Assembly: GCF_041734735.1 (NCBI RefSeq) | Contig: NC_134899.1 | Location: forward strand, 9,607,611-9,671,610 | Direction: 5' to 3' | Source: Babylonia areolata | Lineage: Eukaryota; Mollusca; Gastropoda; Neogastropoda; Buccinidae | DNA length: 64,000 nt | In this document: one piece after another, positions 1 through 11,446 of the stretch | Position numbering within the stretch: the first letter of the stretch is position 1 | Layout of the letters: each line of letters starts with the position of its first letter | The notes under the pieces: generated by a model | Database searches by the model: none | What the model saw: the letters and a program-made list of their open reading frames with translations, nothing else | What the model was told of the DNA's origin: nothing | Position numbers and translations under genes: made by a program

Positions 1-236
1 AGACACACACAGACACACACAGACACACACACACACACACACACACAGGGTTGGGCGTCGCGGGGGGTCGGGGTGGGGGCGGGAGAGAGAGACTGTCATT
101 GACACTGTTGAGATTAAACGCACCTTGCTCGGGGGTTCAAAACGAAACGAAACGGATTTTTGTTTAACGAGGGTAGTGGAGTAAGATCTGTCGAGGATGA
201 TGAATATTAAATTTCTTGCCTCTCTTTCTGACCCAG

Positions 237-2694
237 GGAGCGGAGACATTAGGGAAGCTGAACGAAAGTGGGGAGCTGAGGAAACTTCTCCACAGGTTTC
301 CTGTAAGTCCGTGTTGTGTGAGTGTGTCGTCATCGGCACTGGTCCTATACCACCAGTGTGTGTACGTTTCACCTTAAGTCTGTCTCTGTCTGTCTGTCTG
401 TCTCTGTCTGTCTGTCTGTCTTTCTGTCTGTCTGTCTGTCTGTCTCTGTCTCTCTCTTTCTGTCTCTGTCTGTCTGTCTGTCTCTCTTGCCCCCCCCCTC
501 CTCTCTCTCTCTCTCTCTCTCTCTTGTCCACCCTCTCTGTCTGTCTGTCTCTTGCCCCCTCTCCCTTTCTCTCGCTCTCTCTCTCTCTTGTAGAAAACCC
601 AGGTGACCCACGTGTGTCTCGTGACGATGTGTTGTCACAGAAAACCCAGGTGATGACGTGTGTCTCTGACGATATGTTATGCAGAAAACCCAGACGATGA
701 CGTGTGTCTCTGACAATATGTTATACAGAAAACCCAGGTGATGACGCGTGTCTCGTGACAATGTGTTGTCACAGAAAACCCAGGTGATGACGTGTGTCTC
801 GTGACGATGTGTTGTACACAGAAAACCCAGGTGATGACGCGTGTCTCGTGACAATGCGTTGTCACAAAAAACCCAGGTGATGACGTGTGTCTCGTGACGA
901 TGTGTTGTACACAGAAAACCCAGGTGATGACGCGTGTCTCATGATAATGTGTTGTCACAGAAAACCCAGGTGATGACGCTTGTCTCGTGACGATGTGTTG
1001 TCACAGAAAACCCAGGTGATGAAGTGTGTCTCTGACGATATGTTATGCAGAAAACCCAGACGATGACGTGTGTCTCTGACGATATGTTATGCAGAAAACC
1101 CAGACGATGACGTGTGTCTCTGACGACATATTATGCAGAAAACCCAGGTGATGACGTAGGTGGTGTCTCGTGACGATTGTGTTGTTGCAAAGTGTGCCTC
1201 GTGACGATCGTGTTGTGCACAGAAAACCCAGGTGATGACGTAGGTGTGTCTCGTGACGATTGTGTTGCACAGTGTGCTTCGTGACGATCGTGTTGTGCAC
1301 AGAAAACCCAGGTGATGATGACGCACGTGTACATGTCTCGTGACGATTGTGTTGTACACAGAAAACCCAGGTGATGACGTAGGTGGTGTCTCGTGACGAT
1401 TGTGTTGTTGCACGGTGTGCCTCGTGACGATCGTGTTGTGCACAGAAAACCCAGGTGATGACGTAGGTGGTGTCTCGTGACGATTGTGTTGTTGCACGGT
1501 GTGCCTCGTGACGATCGTGTTGTGCACAGAAAACCCAGGTGATGACGTAGGTGGTGTCTCGTGACGATTGTGTTGTTGCACAGTGTGCCTCGTGACGATC
1601 GTAGTGTTGTGCACAGAAAACCCAGGTGATGACGTAGGTGGTGTCTCGTGACGATTGTGTTGTTGCACGGTGTGCCTCGTGACGATCGTGTTGTGCACAG
1701 AAAACCCAGGTGATGACGTAGGTGTGTCTCGTGACGATTGCGTTGTACAGTGTGCCTCGTGACGATCGTGTTCTGCCCAGAAAACCCAGGTGATGATGTA
1801 CATGTGTCTGGCGACGATTGTGTTGCACAGTGTGCATCCCGACGATCGTGTTGTGCCCAGAAAACCCAGGTGATGACGTAAGTGTGTCTCGTGACGATTG
1901 CGTTGTTTCAGAGTGTGCCTCGTGACGATCGTAGTGTTGTGCACAGAAAACCCAGGCGATGACGTAGGTGTGTCTCGCGACGATTATGTTGTGCACAGAA
2001 AACCCAGGTGATGACGTAGGTGGTGTCTCGTGACGATTGTGTTGTTGCAGAGTGTGCCTCGTGACGATGGTAGTGTTGTGCACAGAAAACCCAGGTGATG
2101 ACGTAGGTGTGTCTCGTGACGATTGTGTTGTTGCACGGTGTGCCTCGTGACGATCGTAGTGTTGTGCACAGAAAATCCAGGTGATGACGTAGGTGTGTCT
2201 CGTGACGATTGTGTTGTTGCACGGTGTGGCTCGTGACGATCGTGTTGTGCACAGAAAATCCAGGTGATGACGTAGGTGGTGTCTCGTGACGATTGTGTTG
2301 TTGCACAGTGTGCCTCGTGACGATCGTAGTGTTGTGCCCAGAAAACCCAGGTGATGACGTAAGTGTGTCTCGTGACGATTGTGTTGTTGCACGGTGTGCC
2401 TCGTGACGATGGTAGTGTTGTGCACAGAAAACCCAGGTCCGCGAGCTGTGCGAGGCGTGCGGCGGGTTCCGCTACGTGCCGTGCGCGGTATGCCACGGCA
2501 GCAAGAAGTCCCTGCACCGGAACCACTTCACCCAGGAGTTCTCCGCCCTGCGCTGCATGCACTGCAACGAGAGCGGCCTGCAGAGGTGTCCCCACTGCCT
2601 CCACCAACACCAACACCAACACCAGCCCCAGCACCACCAGTCCCAACACCGCCACCACCACCACCACCACCACCACCACCACTCTGCCCACTGA
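237..2694 (+). CDS. GRXCR1: GRXCR1-like protein, last two exons (gene continues off the left edge)
   Basis: Two exons are visible: 237..302 (22 codons, reading LGKLNESGELRKLLHRF after an AG acceptor, donor GTAAGT) and 2437..2694 (stop TGA at 2692-2694). Both are in phase 0. The second exon reads CEACGGFRYVPCAVCHGSKK, then a stretch with CMHCNESGLQRCPHC. This is the C-terminal cysteine-rich zinc-binding region (eight Cys in CxxC pairs) of the glutaredoxin domain-containing cysteine-rich proteins. The first exon is the end of the glutaredoxin-like domain, where NESGEL is typical. In vertebrates GRXCR1 acts in the actin-rich stereocilia of hair cells; a role here is inference. An alternative acceptor nine bases upstream (AG at 2426-2427) also keeps frame and adds three residues. 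After the zinc region the frame runs into a CAC-rich repeat coding about 30 residues rich in His and Gln. GRXCR1 is favoured over GRXCR2 by the intact Cys region. Upstream exons lie outside the window. Confidence 0.85.
310..594 (+). repeat. Pyrimidine-rich (TCTG)n/(TC)n tract in the GRXCR1-like intron
   Basis: From about 375 to 594 the sequence is almost pure TCTG, TC and C runs on the plus strand. It leads directly into the TTGTAG that starts the minisatellite. Confidence 0.85.
595..2436 (+). repeat. Intronic minisatellite carrying about 29 copies of the downstream splice-acceptor sequence
   Basis: The intron between the two GRXCR1-like exons is almost wholly a tandem array. Units from about 595 to 1140 are roughly 45 bp. 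From 1140 to 2436 most are composite units of about 80-86 bp, with one shorter one near 1960. Every unit ends in CAGAAAACCCAGGT or a close variant, about 29 copies by eye, and the last copy is the real junction of the coding exon at 2437. A (TC)n tract followed by TTGTAG and AAAACCCAGGT lies just before the array at 570-605 and looks like a classical pyrimidine tract plus acceptor. The intervening parts are variants of GTGTCTCGTGACGATTGTG. Confidence 0.92.
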
Positions 2695-2960
2695 CACCGT
2701 CACCAGCCACCACCACCACCACCACCACCACCAGCCCCAGCACCACCAGCCCCAACACCGTCACCAGCCACCACCACCACCACCACCACCACCACCACCA
2801 CTCTGCCCACTGACACCGTCACCAGCCACCACCACCACCACCACCACCACCAGCCCCAGCACCACCAGCCCCAACACCGTCACCAGCCACCACCACCACC
2901 ACCACCACCACCACTCTGCCCACTGACACCGTCACCAGCCACCACCACCACCACCACCTC
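2596..2960 (+). repeat. CAC-rich minisatellite coding and following the end of the GRXCR1-like gene
   Basis: Units of about 120 bp contain CACTCTGCCCACTGACACCG, CCCAGCACCACCAGCCCCAA and runs of (CCA)n, repeated about three times. The first unit is inside the reading frame and gives a His/Gln tail ending in SAH and TGA. Later units lie downstream of the stop. Confidence 0.85.
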
Positions 2961-3138
2961 TACTTGTTTCCACGATCGTCCGGTTTTGTTGTTGTTGTTG
3001 TTGTTGTTGGATCAGTTGATCGAGATGGACCACAAGGTTGATGCCACATGCAACATATTATGGGCTGAGACAAAGCCCCTTCTGCGTTAGGGAGCTATAG
3101 CAAGGACCCTAAGCGCACGCAGGCGCGCGCGCGCGCAT

Positions 3139-3172
<34 letters not shown>

Positions 3173-3648
3173 GCACACATGTGTGTGTGTGTGTGGGTGG
3201 GTGGGTGTAAAGGGGTCCGGGGTGGAGTGGGGGAGCTGGGGGGGGGTCTGTGGCTGTAAATATATCTTGAACACTTCACCAGAAAAAAAAAAAAAACCAA
3301 GAAAAAAGGCGAGTGAGTCAATGGCTACAGATTCTCTCGATCTGAGAAAATGGACCAAATGATTTTGAAAATATCGGATCGAATGACCGGATTATGTTAA
3401 AAAAAAAAAAAAAATGATAAGAGAATATATGAAAAAAAGAAAAAGAAAAACCAAACAAATCCCAAAACAAACAATAATGATAATAAAAAGGACTATGCAA
3501 ATAACTGCACACTACCCGAGTCCGTTAGACACGGTCAAAAGGCCCACGATTAATAAATAATTTATTGTACAATGGACTGCACCGGACTGAGCAAGATCAT
3601 CATGCAGTCCGGGGAGGCCAGGAGAAAGTCTGTTTTGACCAGAGATAC
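2961..3648. other. 3' flank of the GRXCR1-like gene, simple repeats only
   Basis: This stretch has a (GTT)n run near 2990-3010, a (CA)n/(TG)n dyad at 3138-3195 and A-rich DNA at 3280-3500. I see no exon or recognisable element in it. Confidence 0.6.
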
Positions 3649-3800
3649 AGTTTCAGTTTCAGTTTCAGTAGCTCAAGGAGGCGTCACTGCGTTCGGACAA
3701 ATCCATATACGCTACACCACATCTGCCAAGCAGATGCCTAGCGCGCCTGACCAGCAGCATAACCCAACGCGCTTAGTCAGGCCTTGAGAGGATAAAAAAA
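3649..3800 (+). mobile_element. SINE family 1 copy
   Basis: It begins with CAGTTTCAGTTTCAGTAGC, continues with CAAGGAGGCGTCACTGCG, and ends in GTCAGGCCTTGAG followed by an A-rich tail. The same sequence recurs at 10737, 11319, 53324 (minus), 63898 and, decayed, 45267 (minus). The head has box-A-like (TAGCTCAAGGAGG) and box-B-like (GTTCGGACAAATCC) stretches, so a Pol III origin is plausible. Confidence 0.85.
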
Positions 3801-4042
3801 AGTGAATAAATAATAGATAAATACATTAAAAAAACCCAAAAAACTACTACTAATAATAATAAAATTATGTATAAGGCGCAAAAACTTGATGAAGTCAACT
3901 GTAAGCGTACATGAATAAATAAATAAATAATTTTTAAAAAGATATAAAGAGATACAACAATGAAGAACCAGTGCGACAAGTATTACATCTTTATTAGTAG
4001 TAGTATCGTTGTGGGTTTTTTTTTATTTTATTTTTTTTATCA

Positions 4043-4289
4043 TTAACCCTTTCACTGCCAAACTCGCATTTATGCAACAGCTTGGTAGAGGACCCATGTC
4101 AATGGAGGGTGACCAGATCATGGGTCTGTTATCGATGAACCAACTGCTCTTTATGTTCGGTGGTAGGACAGGTCATATTTTTTTACACATCACAAGGAGA
4201 ATCCCCAGCTATTCTTAGACACCATATTTTCTGTGTTTATAGCACAAGGGAATTTTGCGCTCTAAATTGACTGGCGGTGAAAGGGTTAA
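4043..4289 (-). mobile_element. MITE family A, 247 bp, TTAA-flanked
   Basis: Terminal inverted repeats read TTAACCCTTTCACTGCC at the left and its near reverse complement GGCGGTGAAAGGGTTAA at the right. TTAA duplicated at both ends fits piggyBac-type target choice. It is in inverse orientation to the copies at 21925 and 50366. No transposase is present. Confidence 0.85.
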
Positions 4290-4584
4290 TTGGTAGATTG
4301 TCGTGTCCAACGAAGACGCCAACGCATTTTCTCAGTCTCGTTTGGTACAGACCCACGTATTTGGCAACGAAGTCTGAGTTCGGATCTGCATTGGTGTACA
4401 TATAATTATATAGTGAGGCCACTGGCAGGGAAACCGTTTGGACTTTCAGTTTGGGTTCTGCTGCTGCTCACGGTATTAATTCAACGAACAGAATGGACAG
4501 AACGCATCCCCGTTCATTCGAGGCCAAGCGAAGCGGCCATGTTAGTCGTCCCTTGCCACTTTCGCTGCTGACAGTGCGTGCAGT

Positions 4585-4587
<3 letters not shown>

Positions 4588-4671
<84 letters not shown>

Positions 4672-4738
4672 TGTGAGTCACTGTGTGTGTGTGTGTGTGT
4701 GTGTGTGACTCTGTGTGTGTGTGTGTGTGTGTGTGACT

Positions 4739-4772
<34 letters not shown>

Positions 4773-4840
4773 CACTGTGTATGTGTGTCTGTCTGTCTGT
4801 GTGTGTGTGCGCGCGCATGTCACTGTGTGTGTGTGTTTAG
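4588..4840 (+). repeat. (TG)n microsatellite block
   Basis: About 250 bp of TG dinucleotide is interrupted by ACTG, GCGCGC and TCTG. It has no coding meaning. Confidence 0.9.
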
Positions 4841-4959
4841 TTAGAAGACCATGGCTGCTGCTGCCTTTCTCTTCTCGCGGGCTTCGGCGATGCTGCTGAG
4901 GCAATTAATTCTGATCGAGGCCGTCGTGTGCATGCTTTAACGATTATTGTCACACTGAT

Positions 4960-5050
4960 GCATGGTGGATGAATTACAGCAGACCCCCGAAAACGGAGTA
5001 TGGCTGCCAATATGGCGGGGTAAAAACGTAAGAAGAAGAAGAAGAGGAAG
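4960..5050 (+). mobile_element. SINE family 2 fragment (3' part)
   Basis: GATTACAGC-like sequence is absent here, but CCCCGAAAACGGAGTATGGC and the following GCC..TGGCGGGGTAAAAACG match the 3' body of the tRNA-derived SINE seen complete at 22744-23105. It ends in (GAA)n. Confidence 0.7.
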
Positions 5051-5779
5051 AAATACAACAGGATCACGACCGGTGATGTGCCATCATTGTATGTTGTTTT
5101 GCTAAGTCAGTGACGTGTGTCTGGTTTAACATAACACGGCAGAGACATGGGTTTGATATGTTTGAAATAATGGATGACAAGCTTCAATTATGAGACATAG
5201 ACATACGGTCTTGTTTTTGTTTTTGTTATTGTTTGTTCATCCCTCATGCTTTCACTAGAAAAAAATGTATATAGTATAACATAATGTCGAAGTATATGAC
5301 TTCTGACCCAATAATACAAAACGTTTCAGGGTTGTATAACTGATTGCATACGCTGCTGAAGACAATGTTTCTGAACACGTCACGTCAGTGTACAACAGAC
5401 AAAAAGGCAAATGTAGAACTGCAGTGTGTGTCTGTTTTGTTGTTGTTGTTTAATTAAACAAGCACCAGCAGTTTATGTGAGAGTATTGACTGCTGAATGC
5501 TAATTCACTTTAGCCACAAATACTGCTCACCTTTTTCTCTGTTCTTTTTTTCTCTCTGATTACTCCTCACAGTTCTTAGTTTTACCTGTCTTGGTTTTGC
5601 CCTCTCTTTTCTTCTCCATTCTCTATTTTTCTCCCCATGAAGAAGGGCCTAGGGCCCGAAACGTCGGGATACTCTCTTCATAGGACAAGTCACCACCTAC
5701 AGGTTAGTCTCAACCGTTTTCTCGCCTCACTTTAGTCCGTTTTATTTCAATGTCTTTCAAAAACCCAGGGTAGGCCCTG
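5051..5779. other. Intergenic, nothing coding seen
   Basis: This is AT-rich DNA. A stretch at 5636-5680 (AAGAAGGGCCTAGGGCCCGA, then AACGTCGG) resembles a motif often seen near retroelement ends in invertebrates, but I cannot assign it to a family. Confidence 0.4.
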
Positions 5780-5799
5780 GAGGCCTGAGCAGCACATTG

Positions 5800-6265
5800 G
5801 GTTTATGCGAGGGTCCGGCATCTGCTCCTTTGATGGAGTCTCCCGTCTGGACCGACGGATGAGTAGGCAGGCAGGCTTATCTGTCGGTGTGTGTCCTCAT
5901 ATGGGAGAAGATGCCGATTCTGGATGCGCAGCACTTCCCACAGTTGTTGCAAGGGAGAACGTCTCCAGAAGTTGAGCCCTGCTTCCTTCGCTCACACTTC
6001 TCCTTAATTGGCCAGCGTTCTCTTCTTTTTCAAACGTCATTATGCCACTAGAGCACAGCATCCTCCAGCAAGAACGGTCAAGGGCATCAGTTTCCCAGGA
6101 AGCGACGTCTATGTCACAGGCTTTGAGGTTTGTCTTCAAGGTGTTCTTGAAGCGCTTGCAGGGTCTTCCAAGTTCGCGGTGGCCTTCCTTCAGCTGGCCA
6201 TACAGTAGCATCTTCGGGATCCTGCTGTCTGCCATGCGGACAACGTGCCCTGTCCATTGCAGTAG
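5800..6265 (-). mobile_element. Non-LTR retrotransposon (LINE) 3' coding end, decayed
   Basis: On the minus strand the frame from 6235 reads MADSRIPKMLLYGQLKEGHR, then GRPCKRFKNTLK and a region with ASWETDALDRSCWR. This is the familiar C-terminal stretch after the reverse transcriptase in many invertebrate LINEs. A following zinc-finger motif, CNNCGKCCASRIGIFSHMRT, is in a different frame, so at least one frameshift separates the parts. Family assignment needs a search. Confidence 0.75.
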
Positions 6266-6919
6266 GAAGTCATTTACAGCTTAGTCTTTTGTGAAAGACT
6301 GTGAGTCTCAAACTAGGAGGCAAGATTGCACTGGCTCTTAGTGCTGCAGCCTTGGGGGCTGGTTGGCCTTTGGGAACCATCCCAACGCCGACTGTCCTTA
6401 AACCCTCATAGCCGTGAGAGTGGGGATGCAAGACACTCTCCACTATAATCAAATTCTAGCCCAGATAGTTGGGACAGCAGTTGCCTCCTCTGCTGTTCTG
6501 GTGGCCATAGTCATAGTCGGACATGACTGACTATCATACAAATAAGACTGCAAATGTGGTGCAGCGTATATGGATCAGTCTGCACACATCATTGAAACTG
6601 CTAATCTACACAATGACACAGGAAGGAAAAATACTGACATGAGATGAACCTCTATGATAGTTGTTAAACCGACTGCTGACAATCAAATTAAGAGTAAAAA
6701 AAAAAAATTAAAAAAAAAAAAATCGGTGTAAACATATGTTATGGCCACAAACTTCGCCTTTTTTGGTGGAGATGTACAGTTGTAAATATAGAGCCTGTAA
6801 TGATATGAAATTGTTGATTATTGTAATAAATATAGGGCCTGTGATGATATGAAATTGTTGATTATTGTAATATGTACCGCCTCCTCAAAGGAACGTACCA
6901 ACACCTCTGAAATAAATAT
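6266..6919. other. Intergenic, with a decayed SINE-1 trace and a 45-bp tandem pair
   Basis: A minus-strand SINE family 1 trace (TGTGGTGCAGCGTATATGGA) lies near 6557. At about 6785-6880 a unit with GGCCTGTGATGATATGAAAT is repeated twice with a period of about 45 bp. I see nothing coding. Confidence 0.5.
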
Positions 6920-6995
6920 TTGTTGACACTAGAAGGTGGGTGTGAGAATATTTTTGCATGCATGAGTCAGCATGTCTGTGGTGGTGCAGTCACGA

Positions 6996-7044
<49 letters not shown>

Positions 7045-7377
7045 CGTTCTAAATATGCATGTGAGTAAATATGTGTGCACGCATGTGTGCATGTATGCGT
7101 GTGTGTGTGTGTATTCTTGCTTCAATATGTGCATGTTTGTTGTGTGTACAGTTTTAAAGAAGAAAACGACCAACTATAACTGGTCCACACCTACACAGAG
7201 TGGTGCTCTGTAGTCACTGGACAACACACTACACAACCCTGATTATCTCATACACTTGTATTCATGACATAACACATGAGGAAGTATGTGTGTTTGCGTG
7301 CGTGTATGTGAAATGTGTGTGTGTGTGTATGCATGAGTGTGAGTGATTGTGTATGTATGTGTGAAATAGAGTGAGAA

Positions 7378-7408
<31 letters not shown>

Positions 7409-7440
7409 TGGAGATAAAAATAACACAGACTATCACATCA
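6920..7440 (+). repeat. (TG)n and (TGTA) rich tract
   Basis: There are TG runs at 6998-7040 and 7100-7112, and shorter ones to 7400. Apparent proteins here are Cys-Val or His-Thr low-complexity and are not genes. Confidence 0.8.
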
Positions 7441-9190
7441 TTTATAACCCTGGCACACTTGTCTCAGTTAAATAGATTATTTTTAAGTTAAAGATGCATA
7501 TATTCAAATTATATCCAAAGATGTTTAAAAACATACATAACAAAAGATATCCATTTGACTAACAGTCAAATGCTCTGCAATCATGAAACTGTAAAAAATA
7601 TAAAAAAAATTAACCCAAAACAATAAAACATAAAACATTAAATCAATTATCAAAAATCATAGAACACATCACAAAACATTCAGTCAAAAGCTTCTGTAAT
7701 CACATCTAATCAGCAAAATGCAGACATTGACATTGTTACTTACTGAAGGCCATTATATGGACTGCCCAACTGAAAATACAATCGCCTTGAACACAAAACT
7801 CTAAAAAAAAAAATTCAAAAATGCAGGCAAAGTAACCCAATCATCCACAGTATTGTTCCCTTGCTGACAGTAACTTGGGGGAAATAGGTCACCACACTGT
7901 GAAAAAGAATAATCAAATGAACAAATGATTAAATAAATACAGTCTGTGAGCCCAAATCTCAATAAGAATAGAGCAACATGGACATAGAGTCTAAACGGAC
8001 AACATGTAATTGCCAAAGATAAGTCTTCATCTCCAAGCTGGCTACTGGGACAAGAAACACTGAAACACTTCAGAAGGACCGCCTGGAAGATTCCCTATCG
8101 GTCTGCATCAGGTGAGAAACCCAGACTACTGACCGCAACGCCTGGCGACTGGCTGCATATAAGGGATGTTCTGCTGTTTGAGGAATAATGGCACCTTCAC
8201 GACCTCGACCAGAATCGTCAATCCTGCACAAAGAGGGGACGGGACCAACCATCAAGCCCATAGTGCGGCTGCATTTGTGCGTCTGCCTTTGGGTTGCATT
8301 CTATCTCCGGAGTCACTGATGTCTTAATCATTCATGATGGACTTACCATGATGATGATGAAGCGTTCCTGGAAACTTAAATTTTCATGCAGATTTATGTC
8401 CAAGCAAAACTTCAATATCCATGATTCAATAATCTTTCCGTTTGCCGAAACTATGACATAGCAAGACACAGAGCATTTTCACCATCATCTTGACATTTCC
8501 CAGATAGCATTCCACACTGTGAACCCTCAGTTGTGCTGTGTTTTAACGGTGACATTCTGATTCTACAAAAAAAACACTGCCTATTTTCAGAAGAAAGACA
8601 AGGATGACATTCCATACAGACAACATAACAAGATGATCCTCCTATCCTGCCTCGAAAAGAAAAAAACAAAAAAACAAACATGCTTAGCTGGGCCCATCAA
8701 TGGACACAAACTTGCACAGTTCTTTAATAACAGTAAAAAAAATGAAAAACAAACACCAATCTTTTTAAATTGTATGCATTCAAATTATGCATAAAATTCT
8801 GTGCATTTCCAAAAATTGAAAAGCCACGAAATACACTACTCTGAATTGTTTTTTCTTTTCTTTATGAAAGAAAGGTGGGGGGTTCAAAACAAAAATTAAA
8901 AATCATTCAATAAAAAACAACAGAACAACAAAAAATTTTAAAAAGCTCCATAAAATACACACACACACTTGGCACATGAGACCAACATTGTGACAGATAC
9001 CTGCCTGACATTCATAAACAATGGTTTTGTTTTATCATAAACAAATAAAAGACAAACCATAAACAGCTATGTTGCATGCATGACTGCATGAAGATACTCA
9101 AAGCAAGAAAACAAAGTTAGCTGAAGGCACACAGAGGATAAGTCAATAAATCATTTTTTTCTAAAGACAGCAACCTGAATTAGCTTATTA
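7441..9190. other. Intergenic, no gene recognised
   Basis: This is A-rich single-copy-looking DNA. A minus-strand open stretch at 8070-8261 has no recognisable domain and no splice context. Confidence 0.5.
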
Positions 9191-9196
9191 GTTGAA

Positions 9197-9440
9197 CTGC
9201 CACTAGCCACCATGGTGAAGTGGTTACTGTCACAGACTGATGACTGGGAGGTCATGGGTTTGATCCCATCAGGGGCGGATCTTGGCTGGCTGGCTCCTAT
9301 CCAGAGCTGAGTGTGCCATGGGCTCAAATGGGAAGACTGGGACCACACAGCTGAGGACCATCCACTTCACAGGTGTGTCTTCGGGAGTGTTGCTAACATT
9401 TCCTGGCAAACACCTGCTGGATGCTGGGGTATATATATAA
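9197..9440 (+). mobile_element. tRNA-like SINE, decayed
   Basis: GTGAAGTGGTTACTGTCACA resembles a box A, and CATGGGTTTGATCCCATCA resembles a box B, in the spacing of a tRNA head. The body then runs to CTTCGGGAGTGTTGC. The family differs from SINE 2 and 3. Confidence 0.6.
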
Positions 9441-9896
9441 TGAGTACAGTCTTGTCAAATAGTCCTAAACCTTGATTGATCGGCAAACAGCATCGTTATA
9501 TCGTTATCACCCCCCACCCCCCATTGTCATTCACCATCATTGAAATATGGAAAACAAAATGTCCCAAATTCTGGGGCAAAAAACAACAACAAACAAACCT
9601 ATTTACTGCTGTGCCAGTTTTGGGCTCAGTATTACCAGACTCCGCATTCCGCTGACAGTGGTTTGGTTGATGAAGGTGATCATGCGACGTTAGGTTTTTC
9701 TTCTAAATGTCCACTGAACTCTACCCATCTCCCTTATTGAGGAAGGCTAGTGCAGCCAACCAACAACAGTACCAAAGTACTCCATGAATCATGCAGAAAA
9801 TCAGCTATGCCCATTCTTTTACTGTAAGTAGGCCTGTCATATGACCTGGTGACATAATGCCTCTGTCACCAATGGAAAGAAGACGTGGTGATTACA

Positions 9897-10300
9897 GTGG
9901 AGTGATGGCCTAGAGGTAACGCGTCCGCCTAGGAAGCAAGAGAATCTGAGCGCGCTGGTTCGAATCATGGCACAGCCCCCGAAATTTTCTCCCCCTCCAC
10001 TGGACCTTGAGTGGTGGTCTGGACGCTAGTCATTCGGATGAGACGATAAACCGAGGTCCCGTGTGCAGCATGCACTTAGCGCACGTAAAAGAACCCAAGA
10101 CAACAAAAGTGTTGTTCCTGGCAAAATTCTGTAGAAAAATCCACTTCAATATGAAAAACAAATAAAACTGCACACAGGAAAAAATACAAAAAAATGGGTG
10201 GCGCTGTAGTATGGCGAAGCGCTCTCCCTGAGAGAGCAGCCCGAATTTCACACAGAGAAATCTGTTGTGATAAAAAGAAATACAAATACAAATAAACAAA
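9897..10300 (+). mobile_element. SINE family 3 (tRNA-derived), nearly full length
   Basis: The head reads GTGATGGCCTAGAGGTAACG and box B reads GGTTCGAATCA. The body includes CATTCGGATGAGACGATAAA and GCATGCACTTAGCGCACG, and the end is (AAATAC)n. The copy at 57712-58122 is the same element on the other strand. Confidence 0.88.
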
Positions 10301-10459
10301 TAATTCAAAACCCTGGGTGTGCCATTCCAAACCTACTAAGAAATTTGCATGGAATTCTTTCCGCTTACCAAAACCATGCATCAATGGATCAGTAGGTCTT
10401 GTAGAATGGTACATGTACACATATTAACAGTCTAGGAACACTCACTTGCTCATGCACAC

Positions 10460-10560
10460 ACATACATAATAATAATAATAATGGATACTTCTATAGCACA
10501 TTATCCAGAAATCTGCTCTAGGTGCTTTACAAAAACGCTTTCGTCAACATAAAACATTAT
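10460..10560 (+). mobile_element. SINE family 5 fragment (GCTTTACAAA type)
   Basis: After (TAA)n comes ATGGATACTTCTATAGCACA, then AATCTGCTCTAGGTGCTTTA. Matching copies are at 33720-33830 and 50318-50640. Confidence 0.65.
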
Positions 10561-10736
10561 ATCTATGTTACATACACACACCAAAATGTGACTACACACA
10601 CACACACACACATACACACACTGCATACATACATTTTAACATACATGTGTATCTAACAGCTACCCTAACACATACACACACATAGGCAGGCACATACATA
10701 CATACATACTCAGACAGACACAAAAATACACACAAT

Positions 10737-10848
10737 TCAGTTCAGTTCAGTTACTCAAGGAGGCATCACTGAGTTCAGACAAATCCATGTACTCAGCACC
10801 ACATCTGTTAAGCAGATGTCTGACCAGCAGCGTAACCCAATGCATTTA
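10737..10848 (+). mobile_element. SINE family 1 copy, truncated
   Basis: The (CAGTT)n lead is followed by CAAGGAGGCATCACTGAG and CAGCAGCGTAACCCAATGCA. Confidence 0.8.
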
Positions 10849-11318
10849 CATGCACAACAATAACATAACAATCTCTCTCTCTCTCTACTTGTGTGAGGGA
10901 TTGCCCTTAATACTTACTATTTGGTCTTGGAATTTCTCTGCTGAAAATTTGGTGACATTGTGTGACATAGCTGTGCTGATTCATCGACTTGTGCATCAGT
11001 TTTTTGTGTGATGACATGAACATTTTAAATTTTCATCTTTGGTGCTGTTCTTCCAAATCTAAAGGTGTGATTTGATTTTTTTTCCCCTCTCCATTCATCT
11101 CCAGTAATACAAATTTTAGTATCCACCATTAACTTTTCTAACTGACTATTAAAACAACCATGTCCAGTTCACAGTCATTGCCATGCCCTACCACGTCTTC
11201 ATTCCCAGGACCTTCCGTTGACAAGACTTTTTGATGGTTTTGATGGGGGGATAGGAGAACAATGTGCTCAGCAAGCTGAACAGTGGGAAAGGAGGTAAAG
11301 AGAAAGGCAAGAAGAACT

Positions 11319-11446
11319 CAGTTTCAGTTTCAGTAGCTCAAGGAGGCGTCACTGCGTTCGGACAAATCCATATATGCTACACCACATCTGCCAAGCAGAT
11401 GCCTGACCAGCAGCGTAACCCAACGCGCTTAGTCAGGCCTTGAGAA
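11319..11446 (+). mobile_element. SINE family 1 copy, nearly full length
   Basis: It contains CAGTTTCAGTAGCTCAAGG through AGTCAGGCCTTGAG and closely matches the 3649 copy. Confidence 0.85.

Noticed and set aside
595-2436. CRISPR-like array
   Set aside because: Units are adjacent and vary as a whole; there are no unique spacers and the host is a eukaryote.
677-2703. Long minus-strand open frames of His, Thr, Ser and Gly repeats
   Set aside because: They are translations of the minisatellite in the GRXCR1-like intron; the unit lacks stops in several frames.
2363-2926. Plus-strand Thr/Pro/Ser-rich frames overlapping the GRXCR1-like exon
   Set aside because: They are other frames of the same exon and CAC repeat; only the frame with the CxxC pattern is supported.
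8070-8261. Minus-strand 63-codon frame
   Set aside because: No domain, no splice context and no repeat family recognised; not enough to call a gene.
9897-10000. Possible tRNA gene
   Set aside because: Box A and B are present, but the acceptor stem does not close and the body continues as SINE family 3. The same holds for 22744-23105 and 59500-59757.
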